DNA of 64,000 nt from Acinetobacter sp. ANC 4862 (GTDB taxonomy: Bacteria > Pseudomonadota > Gammaproteobacteria > Pseudomonadales > Moraxellaceae). Positions 27,554 through 37,095 of the stretch are shown one piece after another. The stretch is taken from contig NZ_SJXH01000004.1 in the NCBI RefSeq assembly GCF_004336635.1, positions 62,001 to 126,000 of the forward strand. Reading direction: 5' to 3'. The position numbers were made by a program, and so were the translations under genes. The notes below the pieces were generated by a model that saw nothing but the letters and a program-made list of their open reading frames with translations, was not told the DNA's origin and did not search any database. Position 1 is the first letter of the stretch. Each line of letters opens with the position of its first letter.

Positions 27554-29545
27554 TTAATCGAGATCAATGCCAAAATCTAAATTAATCGACTGTCGTTCAA
27601 TTAAAGCGCTTTTCACGGTTTGCTGGCGTTGTTTGTAATGGGTTTCGCTAATACACAAATTACGGGTTAATTCATTCAGAAAATAACTTTCAATCTTGCG
27701 CCCCTGATCATCGACCTGATCACGCGCCCATAAATTCAGATTCTGCTTGGTGAGAATCAATTCATTTTTGGCACGGGTCAATGCCACATACAACACACGG
27801 CGTTCTTCTTCAACTTCATCGAAATTACCCTGCGCACGTGCATGCGGATATTGTCCCGCCGAGACATTCGCCACATAACAGACTTTCTGTTCTGTCCCTT
27901 TGGCAGAGTGGATGGTGATGAGTGTGACTACATCATCCTGCGACTGACGCTCAATTTCACTGATCGACACGGGATCGAGCACATATTCTTCCAAAAACTC
28001 GCTCAGTTGATCATGTTTAGATGCTAGTTGCTTAACTAAATCAAAATCGCCTAAACGTTTCGACCAATCCTTCTTGGCATAGTTTTCTTCCAGCTGTTCT
28101 TTTAGAGCTTCGATACCCAGCGATACACAAGCCTGTACTTGATCTTTCAACACCAGCATTTGCTTCATGATCAGCAAAGTATTGTCTGGAATACGACCAA
28201 ATTTTTCTAACTTTTCAAAAATGCGGTCGGTCTCAGGTTCAAGTAATAATTGCTGAGCCAGTTTACTTGCGCCTACATCACCTACACCATTCCATAGGGT
28301 CAGGAAACGCATCCAGGCAATATCATCCAGAGGATTGGCGATCACACGTAGCAGACTGAGCAAGTCTTTTACATGCGCGGTTTCAAGCAGTTTCATGCCA
28401 CCAATAAAACGGTAAGGCACATTAGCCTGAATGAATGCCGCCTCAATATGACGTGCGGCAAAACTTGAACGTACCAGCACCATATGTTCATACCATGCTG
28501 AACCTTGCAGCAAATGACGCTCTTTAATGTCGATGGCAATCCATTTTGCTTCATCAAACTCATTCAGGAAAATATGCATGCGAGGTTTGATGCCCTCGCC
28601 ACGATAAGCCTCTAAATGCTTGTCATATTGAATCGGACTTTGATCGAGCAACCAGTTGGATAGGTCCAGAATTTCTTGCGTAGAACGGTAATTTTTTTCC
28701 AGTTTAAAAATCTGTGCATCGGGTACACGTTCTTTAAAATGGTGAATATTTTCAAAGTCGGCACCCCGAAAACCGTAAATGGATTGTGCATCATCACCGA
28801 CACAGAACAGACTGGTTTTATCTTTTAATGGTTCAAGCAAAGCCCATTGCAAAGGATTAGTATCCTGCATTTCATCCACTAGCATGTGCTGACAGATCGA
28901 TGAAACGTAATCCACCAAGCCTTCAGATTGCGCCAGTGCTGAAGCCACTACCGCCAAAATATCGTCATAATCCAGAAAGCTACGTGCCTGTTTCCGGGCT
29001 TCGTACTCTTTCATGATTTCCGCAATCTGGTCTTTATATTCCAGAAATTCCGGCATTTGCTTTTCTAGAGCCAGACTTAATTTTTGCCGAGTATTTCGAG
29101 CAAAAGAATAGAGATCACATAACTCTTTCGGTTTTGGCAGTGCATTGGGATTTTTCTTGTCATCTTTACCGCGAATCAAGCGGAACATCATCAACTGATC
29201 ATCACGGTCGATAATCGAGAATTGTTCCAAGCCAAAAGCTTTGGGAATACGGCGCAGCAAGTACATACAGAAGGTATGAAAAGTCGATGCACGAAGCCCT
29301 TTAGCTTGTTCACCTAAAGCGAGTTCCACACGTGCGACAATTTCACTGGCTGAACGTCGGGTAAAGGTCAGAATCTGGATTTGATTGGCGGGTACACCTT
29401 GATCAATCAGATAAGCTGCACGTGCCACAATGGTTTTGGTCTTGCCACAGCCTGCGCCTGCAAGTACCAAACTGTGCTTAGATTCGGTGGTTGCGGCTTG
29501 CTTTTGTTGAGGGTTTAATTCATCAATCAGGGTGGCTAAACTCAT
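27554..29545 (-). CDS. UvrD/Rep-family superfamily I helicase
   Basis: This 3'-5' DNA helicase is 663 residues, close to Rep length. Motifs: Walker A LAGAGCGKTKT (about 28-38), ILTFTRRSASEI, ASTFHTF, Walker B LVDEMQDTNP, motif III VGDDAQSIYGFRGAD, motif IV EKNYRSTQEIL, motif V ITIHSAKGTEQK and motif VI EEERRVLYVALTRAKNEL. There is no nuclease domain. It is not close enough to UvrD, Rep or PcrA by what I can see to name it, and Acinetobacter carries those separately. It probably acts in DNA repair or replication restart; the neighbours do not add to that. Confidence 0.9.
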   Translation of the reverse strand: MSLATLIDELNPQQKQAATTESKHSLVLAGAGCGKTKTIVARAAYLIDQGVPANQIQILTFTRRSASEIVARVELALGEQAKGLRASTFHTFCMYLLRRIPKAFGLEQFSIIDRDDQLMMFRLIRGKDDKKNPNALPKPKELCDLYSFARNTRQKLSLALEKQMPEFLEYKDQIAEIMKEYEARKQARSFLDYDDILAVVASALAQSEGLVDYVSSICQHMLVDEMQDTNPLQWALLEPLKDKTSLFCVGDDAQSIYGFRGADFENIHHFKERVPDAQIFKLEKNYRSTQEILDLSNWLLDQSPIQYDKHLEAYRGEGIKPRMHIFLNEFDEAKWIAIDIKERHLLQGSAWYEHMVLVRSSFAARHIEAAFIQANVPYRFIGGMKLLETAHVKDLLSLLRVIANPLDDIAWMRFLTLWNGVGDVGASKLAQQLLLEPETDRIFEKLEKFGRIPDNTLLIMKQMLVLKDQVQACVSLGIEALKEQLEENYAKKDWSKRLGDFDLVKQLASKHDQLSEFLEEYVLDPVSISEIERQSQDDVVTLITIHSAKGTEQKVCYVANVSAGQYPHARAQGNFDEVEEERRVLYVALTRAKNELILTKQNLNLWARDQVDDQGRKIESYFLNELTRNLCISETHYKQRQQTVKSALIERQSINLDFGIDLD

Positions 29546-29638
29546 GGTATCTCATCGTGTTCGGTAGACGAATAGTTTAACAGAGCTATCCACAGAAAAC
29601 TTGCGATGAAAATTCTAGAAGGAATATACATCGTGACA

Positions 29639-29738
29639 GGCAGCATGGATGCTGCCGTTATTCAGTGATGCATGGACGTATCATCTGAATAACGAAGGGT
29701 TTGGTTACTTTGCCCTGTCAAAGTAACCAAACCCTTCG
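29639..29738. repeat. Multi-hairpin intergenic repeat element
   Basis: Three consecutive inverted repeats occur here: GGCAGC-ATGGAT-GCTGCC (29639-29656); TTATTCAG...CTGAATAA around 29658-29693; and CGAAGGGTTTGGTTACTTTG, whose exact reverse complement follows after the six-base loop CCCTGT (29693-29738), a perfect 20-bp stem. It resembles the elements at 32632-32720 and 61207-61338 in its AAAGTAAC/AAAAGAAC hairpin theme. It has no coding potential. Confidence 0.7.
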
Positions 29739-29805
29739 CGTTAGCATTTATCTATTCACATCCTTTCGGGGCTATGAGTATCTCTACTTTTAGAATTTAG
29801 CATGA

Positions 29806-30942
29806 TCACTTTTCAAGTTTATTTAACACTGTAACTACAGCATCCTCCAAATACCTTTCCGCATTTTGCATCGCATCTTCTAAAGTGCAACCTGACGGGT
29901 TAATGCCAATAATCTGAGTAAATCCCAACGCATAAAGCTCATCAATACCATCCCCAACCACACCCGCAAAAGCAATCACAGGCTTATTCAATCGCTTCGC
30001 CACCTGCGCCACACCAAAAGGGGTTTTACCAAATTTGGTCTGAAAATCAATTTTGCCCTCACCGGTAAATACATAATCAGCCTGGACAATTTTTTCTGCC
30101 AATTGGGTCTGTTCAATGACAAGCTCTACACCTGAACGAATGCTTGCGCCAGCAAATACCATCAAGCCAAAACCTAATCCGCCAGCGGCACCCGCCCCTG
30201 CGATATCTTTAACATCAATATTTAATTGTTGAGCAACCAGTTCTGCAAAATGCGTAAGGTTCTGATCAAGCTGTTGCACCATTTCAGGTGTTGCACCTTT
30301 TTGTGGACCAAACACATGCGATGCCCCGTTTATTCCAGTCAAAGGATTATTCACATCACTGGCAATCATGATTTCAACTTGCTTTAAACGTGCGTCCAAA
30401 CCTGAAATATCAATCGTTCGAATTTGATCGAGTTGCCCACCACCTATTGCAACTTCAGTATTGTGTGCATCTAAAAATTTTGTTCCCAATTCCTGTGCCA
30501 TTCCTGCACCTGCATCATTGGTGATACTTCCGCCCAAACCCATAATGATTTTAGAGACGCCTAAATCCAATGCCGCTTTAATCATCTCTCCCGTACCGAA
30601 AGTGGTAGTCAGTAAGGGATTTCGCTGGGAAGGTTCGAGCAAATGAATGCCATTAGCTTTTGCCATTTCAATCACAGCGGTTTGACCATCTTCAATTAAG
30701 CCAAAATAAGTTTTTACTTTTTGAGTGGATAAAGGTCCTGTGACTTCACAATCGACTATCTGTCCATTTAAGCAAGAAACCAAGGCATCGACTGTCCCCT
30801 CACCACCATCTGCCATGGGCACCTGAATAAAATGTGCATCCGCAAATACTTTCTGGATGCCACGTTGCATCGCCTGACAAGCCTGTTCAGCAGTCATGCT
30901 TTCTTTGAAAGAATCTGGAGCGAGGACAAAAGTTTTAGACAT
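29806..30942 (-). CDS. Glycerate kinase
   Basis: This enzyme phosphorylates D-glycerate (glycerate 2-kinase, GlxK/GarK type) and feeds glyoxylate or glucarate breakdown into glycolysis. The protein is 378 residues. Motifs: LAPDSFKESMTAEQA at the start, VPMADGGEGTVDAL, GLGGSITNDAGAGMAQELG, KGATPEMV, then GAGAAGGLGFG and YVFTGEGKIDFQTKFGKTPFGVA. The frame continues to a TTG nine bases upstream; the ATG after GAAGAG is preferred. No tartronate-semialdehyde reductase or other pathway gene is nearby, so its source of glycerate is not evident. Confidence 0.93.
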   Translation of the reverse strand: MSKTFVLAPDSFKESMTAEQACQAMQRGIQKVFADAHFIQVPMADGGEGTVDALVSCLNGQIVDCEVTGPLSTQKVKTYFGLIEDGQTAVIEMAKANGIHLLEPSQRNPLLTTTFGTGEMIKAALDLGVSKIIMGLGGSITNDAGAGMAQELGTKFLDAHNTEVAIGGGQLDQIRTIDISGLDARLKQVEIMIASDVNNPLTGINGASHVFGPQKGATPEMVQQLDQNLTHFAELVAQQLNIDVKDIAGAGAAGGLGFGLMVFAGASIRSGVELVIEQTQLAEKIVQADYVFTGEGKIDFQTKFGKTPFGVAQVAKRLNKPVIAFAGVVGDGIDELYALGFTQIIGINPSGCTLEDAMQNAERYLEDAVVTVLNKLEK

Positions 30943-30981
30943 GCTCTTCAAAAAATGAAATGAATAAATCTTTTATACAAT

Positions 30982-31008
30982 AAAAAAGAGCGCATATAAC
31001 GCTCTTTA
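30982..31008 (-). terminator. Terminator of the HdeD-family gene
   Basis: Minus strand: AAAGAGCG-TTATATG-CGCTCTTTTTT, a stem with a T run eleven bases after the stop codon. Confidence 0.85.
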
Positions 31009-31020
31009 GTCGAATTGAGT

Positions 31021-31593
31021 TTAAACATCGGCAGAACTTTTGGGCACTTCACGTTTGATATAAGAAGCTAAAGTGAGATAGTTAATGCCCTGAAACAAAA
31101 TATCGACTGCAAGGAATAGACCCAGCACCCAGAACGGCGCATCGGGTGACATCAAAATAAGAATCCCTGTCACCAAGGTAAGAATGCCGGAAAATAATAC
31201 CCAACCCCAACCTTGATAGGCTTTAAAAACAAAGGCACTCAAGACACGAATGATACCAGCAACGATCAATACAATCGCCAATAGATTAGTCAATACAATT
31301 GCAGTTTTGACAGGGGTGGTAAAAGCATAATATCCAGCTACCAGATACAGCACACCGAACAATGCCCACAACCAACGATAGCCCCCCTCAAAGATTTTAA
31401 ATGCTGCAATGAAGTGTAGAACGCCACCAATCATCATCAGCACACCAAACAGAAAAACGACTGAAAGCGTAGCAAAAGGTAGAGCTGCCAGTAACACAAC
31501 TCCGAATAGGATCAGCAGAATGCCTAGACCTAAGTACCACTTTCGATTTTCATGCAGCTGATGTCGAACTAAATCATTTCCTACTGTTTTCAT
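31021..31593 (-). CDS. HdeD-family membrane protein (DUF308)
   Basis: The 190-residue integral membrane protein has six predicted helices arranged as DUF308 pairs, for example GILLILFGVVLLAALPFA, FLFGVLMMIGGVLHFIAAF, GVLYLVAGYYAF and LSAFVFKAYQGWGWVLFSGILTLVTGILILMS. E. coli HdeD is an inner-membrane protein linked to acid resistance; that role is a family inference. I use the ATG after GAGAAG; a TTG twelve bases upstream is less likely. It has its own terminator and a palindrome ACAGA-TG-TCTGT (31647-31658) about 55 bases upstream. Confidence 0.85.
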   Translation of the reverse strand: MKTVGNDLVRHQLHENRKWYLGLGILLILFGVVLLAALPFATLSVVFLFGVLMMIGGVLHFIAAFKIFEGGYRWLWALFGVLYLVAGYYAFTTPVKTAIVLTNLLAIVLIVAGIIRVLSAFVFKAYQGWGWVLFSGILTLVTGILILMSPDAPFWVLGLFLAVDILFQGINYLTLASYIKREVPKSSADV

Positions 31594-31646
31594 GATTCTT
31601 CTCAAGTCTTTTGTTTAGGAACAGGTTTATTTTTCAATATTTTAAA

Positions 31647-31658
31647 ACAGATGTCTGT
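31647..31658. promoter_or_regulatory. Palindrome upstream of the HdeD-family gene
   Basis: ACAGATGTCTGT: two five-base arms around TG. The same half-sites, ACAGA and TCTGT, form the palindrome at 1726-1738. Two sites in 64 kb might be chance or operators of one regulator. Confidence 0.3.
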
Positions 31659-31728
31659 TATGAATATGCGACATTTTTATCCACATCAGTAAGTTAAACT
31701 GTGGATAAATTAAGCGTTATCCACAAAA

Positions 31729-32487
31729 TTATTTTTTCCAACCCAATTCAATCGCGGTAATTTCATTAATTAATGTCTGTTGCAAAGTACCCGGCATCTT
31801 ACTTTTATCGCTTGACACAGGAATATGCCCTGCCATTAACTCACATTTAGCTTGAGGAAATAAAGGCTTTTGATTGGGATAAGCATAACCCACCGGATAC
31901 AGGGGTTGTCCTGTCGCCAAGTCATATTTATCGGTGGCACCGAAAGCATGAAGTAATTCATGTACGAGTACAATTTTGTTTTGTTCAGACTGTTTTTTTG
32001 ATGCAAATAAATTGACCGAACCAATCCGCCCTTTTTGCAAGGCGGTTGAATGCTTTAATTCTTTAGTCTGTGCAGGATCATAATAATTTAAAAACAACGT
32101 CACACTTGGTGAGCCATCTTTGCTTTCATGCTGTTTCCAGGCATAAAAACGGAACTTTAAACTCCATAAAATGGTATCCAGCATGCTTGCATGCTCAGGT
32201 ACTTTCGGAGGTATCTTTTTGAGTTCACGACCCATTTGAAAATAAATGGAAATCGGTTGTCCTCGATATTCTGTAGACATATGTTTCAAGTATTCTTGTG
32301 CAGCACTTAATTCAGATAAGTTAAGGGTCTGAATATAGTTTTGGGTAGCAGCCTGCCCATCTGCATTAATGGGATGCAGCATGACAATAATAGGCTTGGA
32401 CCAATTCTGGTTTTGATCACGATAGGCATTGACTGCCACGATGAATAAAATGATGAGTAAACACAGTACCCGAATTTTTTTCCACAT
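31729..32487 (-). CDS. Putative membrane-anchored zinc metalloprotease (HExxHxxGxxD)
   Basis: The 252-residue protein has an N-terminal hydrophobic segment (about 5-20), an uncleaved anchor or a signal peptide, and a periplasmic body. The motif HELLHAFGATDKYD (His176, Glu177, His180, Gly183, Asp186) fits the HExxHxxGxxD zinc site of snapalysin-like metzincins. A possible Met-turn follows at CELMAG (Met218). Long substrate-like segments (QPISIYFQMGRELKKIPP, FLNYYDPAQ) show no other known domain. I do not recognise a named family. It stands alone between a gene desert and the HdeD gene. Protease activity is inferred from the motif only. Confidence 0.6.
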   Translation of the reverse strand: MWKKIRVLCLLIILFIVAVNAYRDQNQNWSKPIIVMLHPINADGQAATQNYIQTLNLSELSAAQEYLKHMSTEYRGQPISIYFQMGRELKKIPPKVPEHASMLDTILWSLKFRFYAWKQHESKDGSPSVTLFLNYYDPAQTKELKHSTALQKGRIGSVNLFASKKQSEQNKIVLVHELLHAFGATDKYDLATGQPLYPVGYAYPNQKPLFPQAKCELMAGHIPVSSDKSKMPGTLQQTLINEITAIELGWKK

Positions 32488-32631
32488 TAATTTTTCTCAT
32501 TATTAAGTAATAACATTTTCAAAATCCATCCAAAAATTGGATACACAAAAATTCATCCGCAACTGTCCGAGACAGACTGCATTATTATAGATAATGTTTC
32601 TGAGATTTTTTAGATAAAATAAGGAATCTGA

Positions 32632-32720
32632 CGAGTTTTGCGGAGGACAAATGCCTTTCTTGCGAACTCAAAATATATTTTGAGGCTTCTCATTTGGGCG
32701 AAACCAAAGTAACAAATGAG
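32632..32720. repeat. Intergenic repeat, family member 2
   Basis: CGAGTTTTGCG (32632-32642) and GACAAATG (32646-32653) match the reverse strand of 61237-61258 at 20 of 22 positions. Downstream, CTCATTTG (32689-32696) pairs with CAAATGAG (32713-32720) around a loop containing GGCGAAACCAAAGTAAC, close to GGCGAAACAAAAGAAC of the 61.2-kb copy. The rest of the 330-base gap (32488-32821) shows no gene. Confidence 0.6.
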
Positions 32721-32779
32721 CTCCAAACATTAAATTGAATACCGAGAAGACTCCGCTGAACCATGTAGTATCAACAAAT

Positions 32780-32808
32780 AAAAAATGCCGACTTTCGTCA
32801 GCATTTTT
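32780..32808 (-). terminator. topA terminator
   Basis: Minus strand: AAAAATGCTGAC-GAAA-GTCGGCATTTTT, a GAAA-tetraloop hairpin with T run, 14 bases after the topA stop. Confidence 0.85.
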
Positions 32809-32821
32809 CACTTCTTAAAAA

Positions 32822-35461
32822 TTAGGCTTCAACCCATTTCCCATCCTGGAAAACCAGGCTCCACTTGGTTTGTTTCCCTTCAGCATTTTCAGAACCAATA
32901 TACTGCGCCTGATTCTTACGGCTGAATTTCACCAGTGTTGGATTACCTTCTGGGTCTACATCCGGAGCTTTCAAAATAAATTGATATTTCGGATCAAGCT
33001 GTTCAGCTACAGAACGTAGTTCTGCGACTTTCGGCGCACGTGTTTCACGTACTTTCGGGAATTTACTCGCTGCCAGGAATAAACCGGCTGCACCATCACG
33101 AAGAACAAAGAAGTCATCATGTTTGGTTGAACGTAAATGTTCCATTTTAATCGGATCGACACGTGGAGGCGCAGGCTGACCGCTCTTCAACACTTTACGG
33201 GTATTGTCACAACTGGTGCAGGCAAAGTAAGGTCCAAAACGACCCGTCTTAAGCTGCATTTCACCATCACATTTATCACATGGAATGGTTGGACCATCGT
33301 AACCTTTAATTTTGAACTCACCTTCTTCAAGTTCAAAACCAGCACAGTCTGGGTTATTACCACAGACATGCAATTTACGACCACCATCAATCACATAACT
33401 GTCCATTGCCGTTTCACAGATCGGGCAACGTTTTTTCGACATCAAATCAGCAGTTTCTGCTGCATCATCATCAGACAATGCCGCAAGCGACTCAACCGGA
33501 GTCAAGTTCAAGGTACCTTTGCAACGCTCTTTTGGCGGCAAGTTGTAGCCTGAACACCCTAAGAATACACCCGTTGTACCGGTACGAATCTGCATCGGAC
33601 GTGAGCATTCAGGACAATGTACCGCTTCAACTTCAACAGGTTGATTACGACGCATGCCGTTTTCACCCTGTGCTGTCGTTAAGCGTTTTTTAAAGTCACC
33701 GTAGAAATTATTCAGTAACTCTTTCCAGTTGCGCTCACCCATCGCCACTTTATCGAGCTGACCTTCAAGATCAGCCGTAAAAGCGTAATTCATCAGGTTG
33801 TTGAAGTTTTCATCGAGACGATCCGTCACGATTTCACCCATCTTCTCGGCAAAGAGACGACGGTTATCCAACTTCACATAGCCACGATCCTGAATAGTTG
33901 AAATAATTGCCGCATAGGTGGATGGACGACCAATGCCTTTTTTCTCTAATTCTTTAACCAATGACGCTTCGGTAAAACGTGCAGGCGGTTTAGTAAAGTG
34001 TTGAGAGGGATCAAGTTTCTCAAGATTAAGTACTTCACCCACTTTAACTGCAGGTAGCAAAATATCGTCATCGGCTTTGTTTGCACCGCGAACTTTGGTG
34101 AAACCGTCAAAAACTAAAGTACGACCTTTGGCCTTAAGTTCCACGCCATTGGCATCGACTAAAATGGTTGAAGACAGGTATTCTGCCGGTGTCATTTGAC
34201 ACGCGACAAACTGACGCCAAATCAGATCATACAAGCGCTGTGCATCACGATCGACACCGACTAACTGATCACCGTTTAAAGCAACATTGGATGGACGAAT
34301 CGCTTCATGGGCTTCTTGCGCACCGGCTTTGTTACCATAACGGTTTGGCTTGGCTGGAAGATATTTATCACCAAACTCAAGTTCAATGTGATTACGAACC
34401 ATATTGACTGCATCATCACTTAAGAATGTTGAGTCAGTACGCATATAGGTAATAAAACCTGCTTCATACAGACGCTGTGCCATAGTCATGGTTTTCTTTA
34501 CAGAAAAACCTAAACGGGTACTTGCGGCCTGTTGCAGGGTCGAGGTGATATACGGTGCACTTGGATTAACCTTGGTCGGTTTATCTTCACGCGTGGTCAC
34601 TTTATATTCAGCATCGTTCAGAATTTTTAATAAAGCATCCGTTTGGGCTTTATTTTGCAGTTTTAAGGTCTTACCACCTTGTTTGACTGCTTCTAACCGA
34701 ATGTCATCTTTTTTAGATTTGGTATCTGCAAACACCTGCCAGTATTCTTCAGGAATAAAAGCGCGAATCTCACGTTCACGTTCTACCACCAATTTTACTG
34801 CAACCGATTGCACACGACCTGCCGATAAACCGCGGGCAATTTTTTCCCACAGTAATGGCGAAATCATAAAGCCCACCACGCGGTCCAAGAAACGGCGTGC
34901 TTGTTGTGCATTAACCTTATCAAGATCTAAACGTGCTGGCTGTTTAAAGGCTTCTTGAATCGCATTTTTGGTAATTTCGTTAAAGACTACACGTTGATAA
35001 CGTGAATCATCTCCCCCAATCACTTCTTTTAAATGCCAGGCAATCGCTTCCCCTTCACGGTCCATATCCGTTGCGAGGTAGATTTCATCGACTTGCGATG
35101 CCAGTTTTTTCAGTTCAGCAACGACATGCTCTTTACCGGGTAGCACTTCATAGTGAGCTTTCCAATCGTGTTCAGGGTCGACGCCCATACGATTAACCAA
35201 AGCCGTTTGTGCTTTTTCAGCTTTTTGCTCATCGGTGAGTTTGGCACGTGATACAGGCTTTTTTTCTGTACTTTTAGAACCACCTGTCGGTAAGTCACGG
35301 ACATGACCAACGGATGATTTCACAATGTAATCTGAGCCGAGGTATTTATTGATTGTTTTCGCTTTTGCAGGCGACTCCACAATCACTAAGGCACGCTTTT
35401 TCGCAGCACTCGGTGATTTTGCTGTGGTGCTTTTGGATGTAGACCGAGGAGCGTTCGCCAT
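32822..35461 (-). CDS. topA: DNA topoisomerase I (type IA)
   Basis: This enzyme relaxes negative supercoils by single-strand passage. The protein is 879 residues. A lysine/serine-rich tail precedes the TOPRIM domain ([18 protein letters not shown], acidic triad in TDMDREGEA at D132, D134 and E136). The active-site tyrosine is Tyr339 in FITYMRTDS. Three C-terminal zinc ribbons are visible: [13 protein letters not shown]...[20 protein letters not shown]...CGNNPDC and [13 protein letters not shown]...CTSC, followed by a basic C-terminal domain. Compared with E. coli TopA (865 aa) the length is normal. It is transcribed away from the NYN-like pair's side of the cluster, with its own terminator. 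Confidence 0.97.
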   Translation of the reverse strand: MANAPRSTSKSTTAKSPSAAKKRALVIVESPAKAKTINKYLGSDYIVKSSVGHVRDLPTGGSKSTEKKPVSRAKLTDEQKAEKAQTALVNRMGVDPEHDWKAHYEVLPGKEHVVAELKKLASQVDEIYLATDMDREGEAIAWHLKEVIGGDDSRYQRVVFNEITKNAIQEAFKQPARLDLDKVNAQQARRFLDRVVGFMISPLLWEKIARGLSAGRVQSVAVKLVVEREREIRAFIPEEYWQVFADTKSKKDDIRLEAVKQGGKTLKLQNKAQTDALLKILNDAEYKVTTREDKPTKVNPSAPYITSTLQQAASTRLGFSVKKTMTMAQRLYEAGFITYMRTDSTFLSDDAVNMVRNHIELEFGDKYLPAKPNRYGNKAGAQEAHEAIRPSNVALNGDQLVGVDRDAQRLYDLIWRQFVACQMTPAEYLSSTILVDANGVELKAKGRTLVFDGFTKVRGANKADDDILLPAVKVGEVLNLEKLDPSQHFTKPPARFTEASLVKELEKKGIGRPSTYAAIISTIQDRGYVKLDNRRLFAEKMGEIVTDRLDENFNNLMNYAFTADLEGQLDKVAMGERNWKELLNNFYGDFKKRLTTAQGENGMRRNQPVEVEAVHCPECSRPMQIRTGTTGVFLGCSGYNLPPKERCKGTLNLTPVESLAALSDDDAAETADLMSKKRCPICETAMDSYVIDGGRKLHVCGNNPDCAGFELEEGEFKIKGYDGPTIPCDKCDGEMQLKTGRFGPYFACTSCDNTRKVLKSGQPAPPRVDPIKMEHLRSTKHDDFFVLRDGAAGLFLAASKFPKVRETRAPKVAELRSVAEQLDPKYQFILKAPDVDPEGNPTLVKFSRKNQAQYIGSENAEGKQTKWSLVFQDGKWVEA

Positions 35462-35496
35462 AGTTAACCGTTAATCCTGTGTGTTTGGTTTATAAA

Positions 35497-35946
35497 TTAA
35501 AGTTCAGCCAAAGACTGTAAATAGGTTTTGATGTCATCTAACTGTGTTGCTCGAAGGTCAGATTCTTCATCCCAATAGAGTCCTACACAGTTTGCCTGCA
35601 TATCAATAGCATAAATGCCCTTTAATGCAATGGGCAAATCGTTAAACTTATCATCGCCCTGCACAAGCTTTAGCTTTTGATCTTCCACACGTGCACGCAT
35701 TAAAGGCAGACGTGCATCTGGAATAAGTACGCTGTAATAGGCCACCATACTGGCACGCTTTTCAGAAGCCATTGGAATTTTTGTCCAATCGGGAGCTGCG
35801 ACTAAACGTGGGTGCAGTGCCATCTTGCGTGCTTTCTCACGCATGATTCCTAATGCTTTTTCTCGCGGACTGACGCGAAGACCCAAAATCGAGCCCAAAA
35901 CAAATAGAATGATGAAGCCAATGACCCAAATACCGGTATTTTCCAT
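35497..35946 (-). CDS. Conserved membrane-anchored hypothetical protein, 149 aa
   Basis: One N-terminal transmembrane helix (about 5-24, GIWVIGFIILFVLGSILGL) is followed by a soluble part rich in arginine and lysine that opens with SPREKALGIMREKARKMALHPRLV. A later segment, ANCVGLYWDEESDLRA, looks like a folded core. The N-in or N-out topology cannot be decided. Similar small proteins occur beside topA in other Pseudomonadales (recalled, not checked). The gap to topA is only 35 bases, so the two may share a transcript. Confidence 0.65.
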   Translation of the reverse strand: MENTGIWVIGFIILFVLGSILGLRVSPREKALGIMREKARKMALHPRLVAAPDWTKIPMASEKRASMVAYYSVLIPDARLPLMRARVEDQKLKLVQGDDKFNDLPIALKGIYAIDMQANCVGLYWDEESDLRATQLDDIKTYLQSLAEL

Positions 35947-36069
35947 ACTACAACCTTGTCTATTCCTTTATTAGAGTTGCATAAGCTGAATATAAAACGC
36001 AAGCACCACCATCAAAATTAATAATTACAGGATTAAATAAATATACTTATTTATCTGTTTTTATTCATA

Positions 36070-37074
36070 TCATGATGCAATTTCTGAATTTGGCTGTTCA
36101 AGTACATTAATTATGTTCTGAGACTCAGCTAAATAAATAATATCAATACTTGACCAAGCTTCAATCAATGAATCGTTATAAGTCACTTTATTATTTACCT
36201 GAAATACGATTTTTTGTTTTATTAATATATTTAGAAAATCTTGAAGGAACTGTTCTCGATCCAACCGTAAAACGGCTTGAATTGAATTAATTAAGCTCTC
36301 AACTTTAGCTGGTCTTCCTTTCTGAATTTTGATCAAATAATCACAATATTGCTTTATTCTTTGTAAATGAGGTTTTTGCTGAATCTCCTCTACAGTTGGT
36401 AATTGAACAACTAAAGTTTTTATTGTCTCATTCGCTTGAACCGATAGTACTTCCGTCATACGAGCAAGCTCATAACTGACATTTTGATTTTTAATTTGAA
36501 TAAACTGATATTGCTTCAATAATTCAATAGTTTGTTTTATATTCGCACCACTATTTTTCATCCAAGATTTCAAGGCATTATTTAAAGAATTAAATTGCTT
36601 AGGTTGATTTTTTTGTAATAATTGAAGTGCATTTAATAGATGTTTATATTCAGTTTTTTGCAAATCAAGATGCGTTATTTCTAACTTGTTCCCATTACTA
36701 TTAGAAATTTTTTCACGCTTAACTTGCTGTGCTTTAAAACCCATTATTTTTAGTAAATCAACAATATATTCAAATTTTTTATCATTTGACATGACATCAA
36801 ATTCTGTATTTATTTTATCCATTTGAATGGATAATTGTCCTGCTAAAAAGGCTAAACCAAAATCTGCTGCATCTGGTCCCGTTTTCGGCATTTTTATAAG
36901 TACTAATTTTTTTTTGCTAATAAAATCTGCAAGACTCTGTAATCCATCAAGACTCAAGGTCATCGGTGATTTCGCATAAACCAGATACACAAACGCATAG
37001 CTTTTAAGCAACTGGAATAATTCATTTTCTGTTTTATGTAAATTCTCTATATCCAATAATAATATTTTTTTCAT
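36070..37074 (-). CDS. NYN/PIN-like domain protein with C-terminal helical modules (active-site residues present)
   Basis: The 334-residue protein is not a named family member, but residues 1-120 read as a NYN/PIN-like nuclease fold. The fold shows DIEN (Asp8, Glu10) after a first beta strand, GPDAADFGLAFLAGQL (Asp68, Asp71), and VMSNDKKFEYIVDLLKIMGFKA (Asp98) as in the family's D-E-N, xxD and SxDxxF motifs. Two similar modules follow: about 140-205 (LLNALQLLQKNQPKQFNSLNNALKSWM...VSYEL) and about 225-305 (KQYCDYLIKIQKGRPAKVESLINSI...KVTYN). Each is a helical unit ending in a short strand, as in tandem winged-helix or nucleic-acid-binding repeats. A strong GAGGGGA precedes the ATG. The upstream gene is its paralogue, 21 bases away. 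Base composition is more A+T-rich than the neighbours. Confidence 0.6.
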   Translation of the reverse strand: MKKILLLDIENLHKTENELFQLLKSYAFVYLVYAKSPMTLSLDGLQSLADFISKKKLVLIKMPKTGPDAADFGLAFLAGQLSIQMDKINTEFDVMSNDKKFEYIVDLLKIMGFKAQQVKREKISNSNGNKLEITHLDLQKTEYKHLLNALQLLQKNQPKQFNSLNNALKSWMKNSGANIKQTIELLKQYQFIQIKNQNVSYELARMTEVLSVQANETIKTLVVQLPTVEEIQQKPHLQRIKQYCDYLIKIQKGRPAKVESLINSIQAVLRLDREQFLQDFLNILIKQKIVFQVNNKVTYNDSLIEAWSSIDIIYLAESQNIINVLEQPNSEIAS

Positions 37075-37095
37075 GCTTCCCCTCAGGCGATGAAA

